From assembly GCA_949825025.1 (NCBI GenBank), contig OX463787.1, forward strand, positions 62,001 through 126,000: 64,000 nucleotides of DNA, in the 5' to 3' direction. This DNA is from Siphlonurus alternatus (lineage: Eukaryota; Arthropoda; Insecta; Ephemeroptera; Siphlonuridae). Shown here piece by piece: positions 59,503 to 64,000 of this stretch (its first letter is position 1; each line of letters opens with the position of its first letter). A program made the translations under genes and the position numbers. Below the pieces are notes generated by a model. It saw nothing but the letters and a program-made list of their open reading frames with translations. It ran no database searches and was not told the DNA's origin.

Positions 59503-59895
59503 TAGACAGACACTACCGGTAGCATAAGTGTTGCTAAGTAAATCACAAAATTTGCATTACGACTTTCAAATTCAGGTATAATAATTCTTTAGTTATTTAT
59601 TTGTATTTAATATTCAATACAGACTATACTGATCAGGCAGTCCAATTGCAAAGCACACAATAGTTTAAAGAATAAAATAGTGGAAATAAATAAAAAAAGT
59701 ATTTAACTAACAAGCAATATGCATATATACAGTATATTCTTCGTCAAGCAACGAAAGGTTACGATGAACTGTGGAGCTGACGTGCTTCTCTTGCAGCCTT
59801 ATCACTCGCAATATATAGTCAATTGCAACTTGTGAAGGCGACATTAATATTATATTGTTTAATGTAATTATTATGCCTTTATTAATGTTTTAATC

Positions 59896-59926
<31 letters not shown>

Positions 59927-60126
59927 TTTTGGAACTTCTTTTTGGTTGTACAAGACAAACATATGTTCAAGTCAAAATTGGACAAAATACAACATAAAAA
60001 CATCAAACTTAAACACATTTACATAAGTTATTTAACACTATCAAACACAATCACTGACAATAATAATAAAAACAAAATACAAGCCAAAGTCACCATTAAT
60101 ACTGATAAATTTTAGTTTATGTGGAA

Positions 60127-60127
60127 C

Positions 60128-60160
<33 letters not shown>

Positions 60161-60195
60161 CATACATATATATATATACATACATACATACACAT

Positions 60196-60236
<41 letters not shown>

Positions 60237-60300
60237 CACATACACACATACACACACATACATATATGTATATATACATATACATACATATATATATATC
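60127..60300. repeat. TA/CA microsatellite in the LINE 3' UTR
   Basis: Mixed (TA)n, (CATA)n and (CACA) tracts. All frames read as Tyr-Ile or Thr-His strings with no coding meaning. Confidence 0.9.
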
Positions 60301-60341
60301 AGTCAATACAATGTATATGTAAATTTATAATTTTGTTTATT

Positions 60342-61700
60342 TTATAATCCTGATAATACTTTTTCAGACATTTTATTACTCTCAAAAGCTTTAATAGAGT
60401 AAAACTCTTTATTGATCAATACATTCTTTAATTTTGTGCGAAAAAGTTTACTGGTTTTTATTTCTTTCAAACATGCTGGTAAAAATTCATAAAATTTTGC
60501 TGTTTGATACATTGCACAGTTTTTGAAAAATTGTGTGTTATGTCTTTCAGTAACTACATTCGATTTATTCCTAGTATTATAGTCATGATAGCCATCATTC
60601 TGAACATAAAAATTTGGATGATTTTTTTTGAATGAGGCACAATTTAAAATATAAATGCAAGGGATAGTTAACATTTTATTAGCCTTAAAATGTGAAACAC
60701 ACGACTGTCCTTTTGGTATTCTTAAAATCGTTCTAAGTGCTCTCTTTTGCAAAACAAAACATCGATTCAATAGTTCCGATTTACATCCCCAATTTATTAT
60801 GCCATATGCCAAATGTGGATAAACATACGCATAATATATGGTTAGCAAGGTTTCATGAGATACATGATTCCTGATTGTATATAACATAAAATTGGCCGAA
60901 TTTATCTTCTTACAAATCGCATTTACATGTAAAGACCAATCCAAACTTTCATTAATGTGTAGACCAAGAAACTTAACAGACTCTGCTCTTTTAATTGTTT
61001 TCCCGGCTAATTGCAACAAATAACTATTCAAAGGGATTTGTCTAGGGGAATGAAATTGGATGTATTCGGTTTTAGTTGAATTTAATATTAGCTTATTATT
61101 TGTACACCATGTATGTACCTCTTCAATAGTAAGTTTAATCTTACGAATTAATTCATCTTCGGCTTCTGCTGTGATTATAGCTGTAATATCATCAGCATAC
61201 TTTACTAATACCGCATTCTTGACATGATCTGATAAGTCATTTGTTCCTGTATTAAACAATGTGGCTGACATTTTTCCTCCTTGAGGAATTCCAAGTGTAA
61301 TCGGTAATTTGTCTGATTTATATGTAATATTTTGGCCGTTAGAATTTGAATTTAATTCAACATATTGTTGTCTGTTAGTTAGATATGAATCTAATAGATT
61401 ACGACTCGAAACTCCTATTCCCATGTTATCAAATTTATTCAATAATACATCTTTATTTAGACTATCAAACGCTTTAGATAAATCAAAAAATATTGCAACG
61501 CAAAATAGTTTATTATCTATTGCCATATAAACGTGGCTTAAAAGATCAAATAGTGCTGTATCAGTAGAACGGTCTTTCAAGAATCCATGTTGACAGGGAG
61601 CAATTAAATGATTTTCTGTTTGATAATCCGTAATTTGATCGTCTAATGTATTCTCAAATAATTTGCCAAAAACAGATGTATTTGATATTGGTCTGTAATT
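60342..61700 (-). CDS. LINE reverse transcriptase, 5'-truncated, 452 codons
   Basis: Copies element RNA into DNA at the target. From 61700 the frame is open without an initiator: [17 protein letters not shown] (RT motif 1-2 region), [13 protein letters not shown], motif [12 protein letters not shown], motif B region [14 protein letters not shown], motif [11 protein letters not shown], then [13 protein letters not shown] and a C-terminal part with HDYNTRNK, as in Jockey/CR1-like LINEs. Motif B is unusual: PQGG instead of PQGS, and the following GPLLF is MSATLF. The endonuclease and ORF1 are missing, so it cannot be autonomous. A start at 61580 (MKDRSTD) is only the first Met in the fragment. 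There are no stops, so the insertion is probably young. Confidence 0.88.
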   Translation of the reverse strand, partial: NYRPISNTSVFGKLFENTLDDQITDYQTENHLIAPCQHGFLKDRSTDTALFDLLSHVYMAIDNKLFCVAIFFDLSKAFDSLNKDVLLNKFDNMGIGVSSRNLLDSYLTNRQQYVELNSNSNGQNITYKSDKLPITLGIPQGGKMSATLFNTGTNDLSDHVKNAVLVKYADDITAIITAEAEDELIRKIKLTIEEVHTWCTNNKLILNSTKTEYIQFHSPRQIPLNSYLLQLAGKTIKRAESVKFLGLHINESLDWSLHVNAICKKINSANFMLYTIRNHVSHETLLTIYYAYVYPHLAYGIINWGCKSELLNRCFVLQKRALRTILRIPKGQSCVSHFKANKMLTIPCIYILNCASFKKNHPNFYVQNDGYHDYNTRNKSNVVTERHNTQFFKNCAMYQTAKFYEFLPACLKEIKTSKLFRTKLKNVLINKEFYSIKAFESNKMSEKVLSGL

Positions 61701-62121
61701 ATTATTATTATTAAAATTATATTATATTATATTATATTAAAATTATTAATAATTTTTATGTACTGTATCACATAAATCATTTAATCTTAATTAACTATGT
61801 TATATTAATATAATTCAGTCTCAAAAACGTGTTACGTTTGTATCAGTTTGGCTTCGATTACAATCATTAATTATATTATATCAATTATAGTAAAATGCAA
61901 TTACATAACAGCTACAAAATAATTTGCAATAACCAAGTGGAGGTTTGGTATAATTACATGAAAAAATACAGTAAATTAACCAAACTTATTATTATTAAAT
62001 TAAAATTTGTAAATTATTAATATTCATAAAATTATAAATATAGTAAAAAATTACGTAAAAAAATGAAGAAATAAAAGTTTTCATTTCAAATACTTTTATA
62101 ATAAATTTAATTCTCATTTAA

Positions 62122-62613
62122 AGTAGAGTGAGCGATTTCATTTTTTGGAATATTTGAATTTCTAAAAACAGTATAACTTGACTTCTATTGAGAAATGAAA
62201 ACCAAAAAATTCCATCTCAAATGCTTGTCTTTGCTTGCTGGTTTTAGCATGAAATAATTGTTTTTGTTGGTTGTTTTCATAATAAATATAAAAATAATGA
62301 ATAAAGTAGCAGTAAAATAATCATTGTAAAATAAAGTAAGTAATATATTGTAATTAAAATGTTATACTTTTTGTACTAGAACATTGGGGTCAAAAATAAT
62401 TTAACCTCTGTATGATTTTGTGTAAAATTATTCTCTTATTCATTTATTTCTCAATGCATTAATATTTTTCTTTAATGCTGATCCAATATCTTGAAGATTT
62501 TTGATGAATCTCTGTAGCGGCCGACAGGGTTAATTGTTTAACCTTGGCCGGTATGTACGTGTATATTATATTGCTAAAATAAAATTAAAAAAAAAAAAAA
62601 ATGAGCTTCACCA

Positions 62614-62652
<39 letters not shown>

Positions 62653-63150
62653 AGAAAACAGAAAACAGAAAACAGCTTTTTACTCCAACTTCGTCTTAAC
62701 TATGTACTAATTAAAAAATACGTACGTAATCTATGATGAATTCTTTAATGGATATTCAAATAAAAATTCTTTTTTACGGAGCCGTTTTTCCGAAAACAAA
62801 ATATTGAAAATCCTTATGGGAATAAACCCGCAAAAAGTTCAATATTTTGTTCCGGAGAAACTGCTCCGTAAAAAAAAAGATATTTATTTGAAAATCCATT
62901 AAAGAATTCATCATAGATTACGTACGTATTTTTTAATTGGTACCAGAGTTCAGACGAAGTTGGAGTAAAAAGCTGTTTTCTGTTCCATAAGGATGCATGT
63001 TAAAGGCCTCCGAAACACCAACTTTGAGAATATTTTGTAGTGAGGCTATTTGAGATGGAATTTTTCGGTTTCCATTTCTCAATAGAGGGCATATTAAACT
63101 ATTTTTAGAAAATAAAATATTAAAAAAAAAATAAAATCACTCACTTTACC
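62122..63150. mobile_element. 1029-bp TTAA element with AGTAGAGTGAGCG ends and internal long hairpin (U5)
   Basis: Left AGTAGAGTGAGCGATTT, right complement GGTAAAGTGAGTGATTT. TTAA at 62118-62121 and 63151-63154. Outer inverted arms extend about 110 bp (TGAGAAATGAAAACC / AAATTCCATCTCAAAT). Inside, a second palindrome (62674-62987) has arms CTTTTTACTCCAACTTCGTC and ACGTACGTAATCTATGATG. Same end type as 46138-46708. No transposase frame. Confidence 0.8.
62674..62987. repeat. Long hairpin inside the TTAA element
   Basis: The left arm runs GCTTTTTACTCCAACTTCG..ACGGAGC-GTTT and the right arm is its complement with few mismatches, about 145 bp each, around a centre near 62825. Confidence 0.75.
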
Positions 63151-63680
63151 TTAATTCTATAATAAACGATTTTAATTATTATTATTACATACTGTATAAT
63201 TTACAATATTGCGGATTCTTGCGGATAATGCAAAAATAATTTGAAGCAATTACTGTAAGTCACGTTCCGACCTATTTAATAAAGATTATTATTATATTAT
63301 TATTGTTATTATTAATTATAATCGATCAACACATTATTTTTTTCCTTGTGGTTAGAATGAAACTTCTATATACTCTCAATTCTAACAATTTAAACTACAT
63401 AATTATAACATAATCCATCGCAATATTGTATGACAACCCTTTCTGTAATTTCAAAAAATTACAAAGTACATACAATAAGAATTTATAAATAACATTTCAT
63501 GATAATAATAAAATGCCATTTTATTATTCGATTTGTATTTGCGGTCAAAGCGGCCAGCTCACGTGACTACCGAGGTCACACAAAACTTCGTGAAGGATTT
63601 CCGGCGTTCGTCTTATCGCCGTGACTCACCTTCTCCCGTCAAAACTTTTATACATGAACTAAACGTCCAGCTATAGATAA

Positions 63681-63749
63681 GCCACGGTGGTCTAGTGCAA
63701 GTATGCCCGCCTCGCATGCAAGAGGCTCCAGGTTCAAAACCTACCTCCA
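63681..63749 (+). repeat. tRNA-derived SINE-like head (U5)
   Basis: GTGGTCTAGTGC A box, intact GCCTCGCATGCAAGAGGC arm, GGTTCAAAACC B box. Followed by the same CCCCGAA hairpin as in U4 and the left arm of the 50760 element from 63882. Confidence 0.65.
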
Positions 63750-64000
63750 GCACGACTTTTCCACCAACCGGGGGGGCAGTGGAAGAGGAACACGAGACAG
63801 GAGGAGAGTTTTTAAATTTTAAAATTGAAAACTACCCCGAACAAAAAATACATGGCAAAAATTGCCATGTACTTTTCATTCGGGGGGCTCTCGCACTCGC
63901 TAACATGAGAGGCATGCAGGATTTTTCAATGAGCAAAACTCTACCTTCAATACAGCGATACAGCCGTTTGGAGCACAACTTTTTAATTTACTATTATTTA

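Larger units (their letters stand above)
59896..61700 (-). mobile_element. 5'-truncated non-LTR retrotransposon (LINE) inserted in U5
   Basis: Ends at the low-coordinate side in a (TTTA)n tract, which on the element's strand is an AAAT-type 3' tail. It has about 440 bp of 3' UTR containing a TA/CA microsatellite, and starts abruptly inside the reverse transcriptase. Interrupts a segment continuous in U1 (about 11845). Clear target duplications were not found because both borders are low-complexity. Confidence 0.8.
56206..64000. repeat. Tandem unit U5 (runs off the window)
   Basis: Begins at the equivalent of U1 about 6599. It lacks the hAT-like element, carries the LINE insertion (59896-61700), a different TTAA element (62122-63150), and the fold-back at 56827-57580 in the position where U1 has only a short inverted relic. 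Many small differences make it distinct from U1-U3. Confidence 0.8.

Overview
The window reads as animal nuclear DNA, most likely from an arthropod and quite possibly an insect. It is AT-rich, contains split genes with GT-AG introns, and has no operon-like gene packing. About a tenth of the sequence at most is, or once was, coding. The recognisable exons belong to two conserved animal genes, both on the minus strand: a WDR62/MAPKBP1-family WD40 scaffold protein and the cytoplasmic dynein heavy chain. The WDR62 exons resemble the insect protein more than the vertebrate one. A planthopper-like hemipteran is possible, but the species cannot be fixed from this sequence alone.

Layout. Block W1 (1-5800) carries five consecutive WDR62 exons and one unassigned exon-like segment. 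W2 (31049-36850) is an apparently identical second copy at an offset of 31049. Between and after these blocks lies a tandemly repeated non-coding unit, U: U1 5805-18965, U2 18966-28980, U3 36852-49477, U4 49478-50740 (condensed and old), and U5 56206 to the window end. A further duplicated block, C, occurs at 28981-31048 and 51732-53845. Between C' and U5 (53846-56205) lies a broken fragment of cytoplasmic dynein heavy chain.

Unit U is not anonymous filler. It contains a decayed dynein exon (for example 13994-14159), a decayed WDR62 exon (15723-15826) and an inverted piece of WDR62 intron (about 17995-18330). The locus therefore seems to have grown by repeated copying and rearrangement of a WDR62-dynein neighbourhood. 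Both gene fragments stop, on their 5' side, where a U unit begins.

The copies act as a natural comparison set, because one unit often keeps the empty site for an element present in another. This resolves target-site duplications (TSDs) for several mobile-element families: long fold-back elements flanked by TTAA, two further TTAA families with short terminal inverted repeats (TIRs), a 537-bp element with the 8-bp duplication TTTATAAG, and a 2309-bp element with hAT-like ends in a TA microsatellite. A 5'-truncated LINE with a long reverse-transcriptase frame is inserted in U5, and a tRNA-derived SINE-like head occurs in five units. The most notable observations are one TTAA site that is empty in U3 but holds unrelated elements in U1/U2 and in U5, and the mosaic relationship of U3 to U1 and U2.
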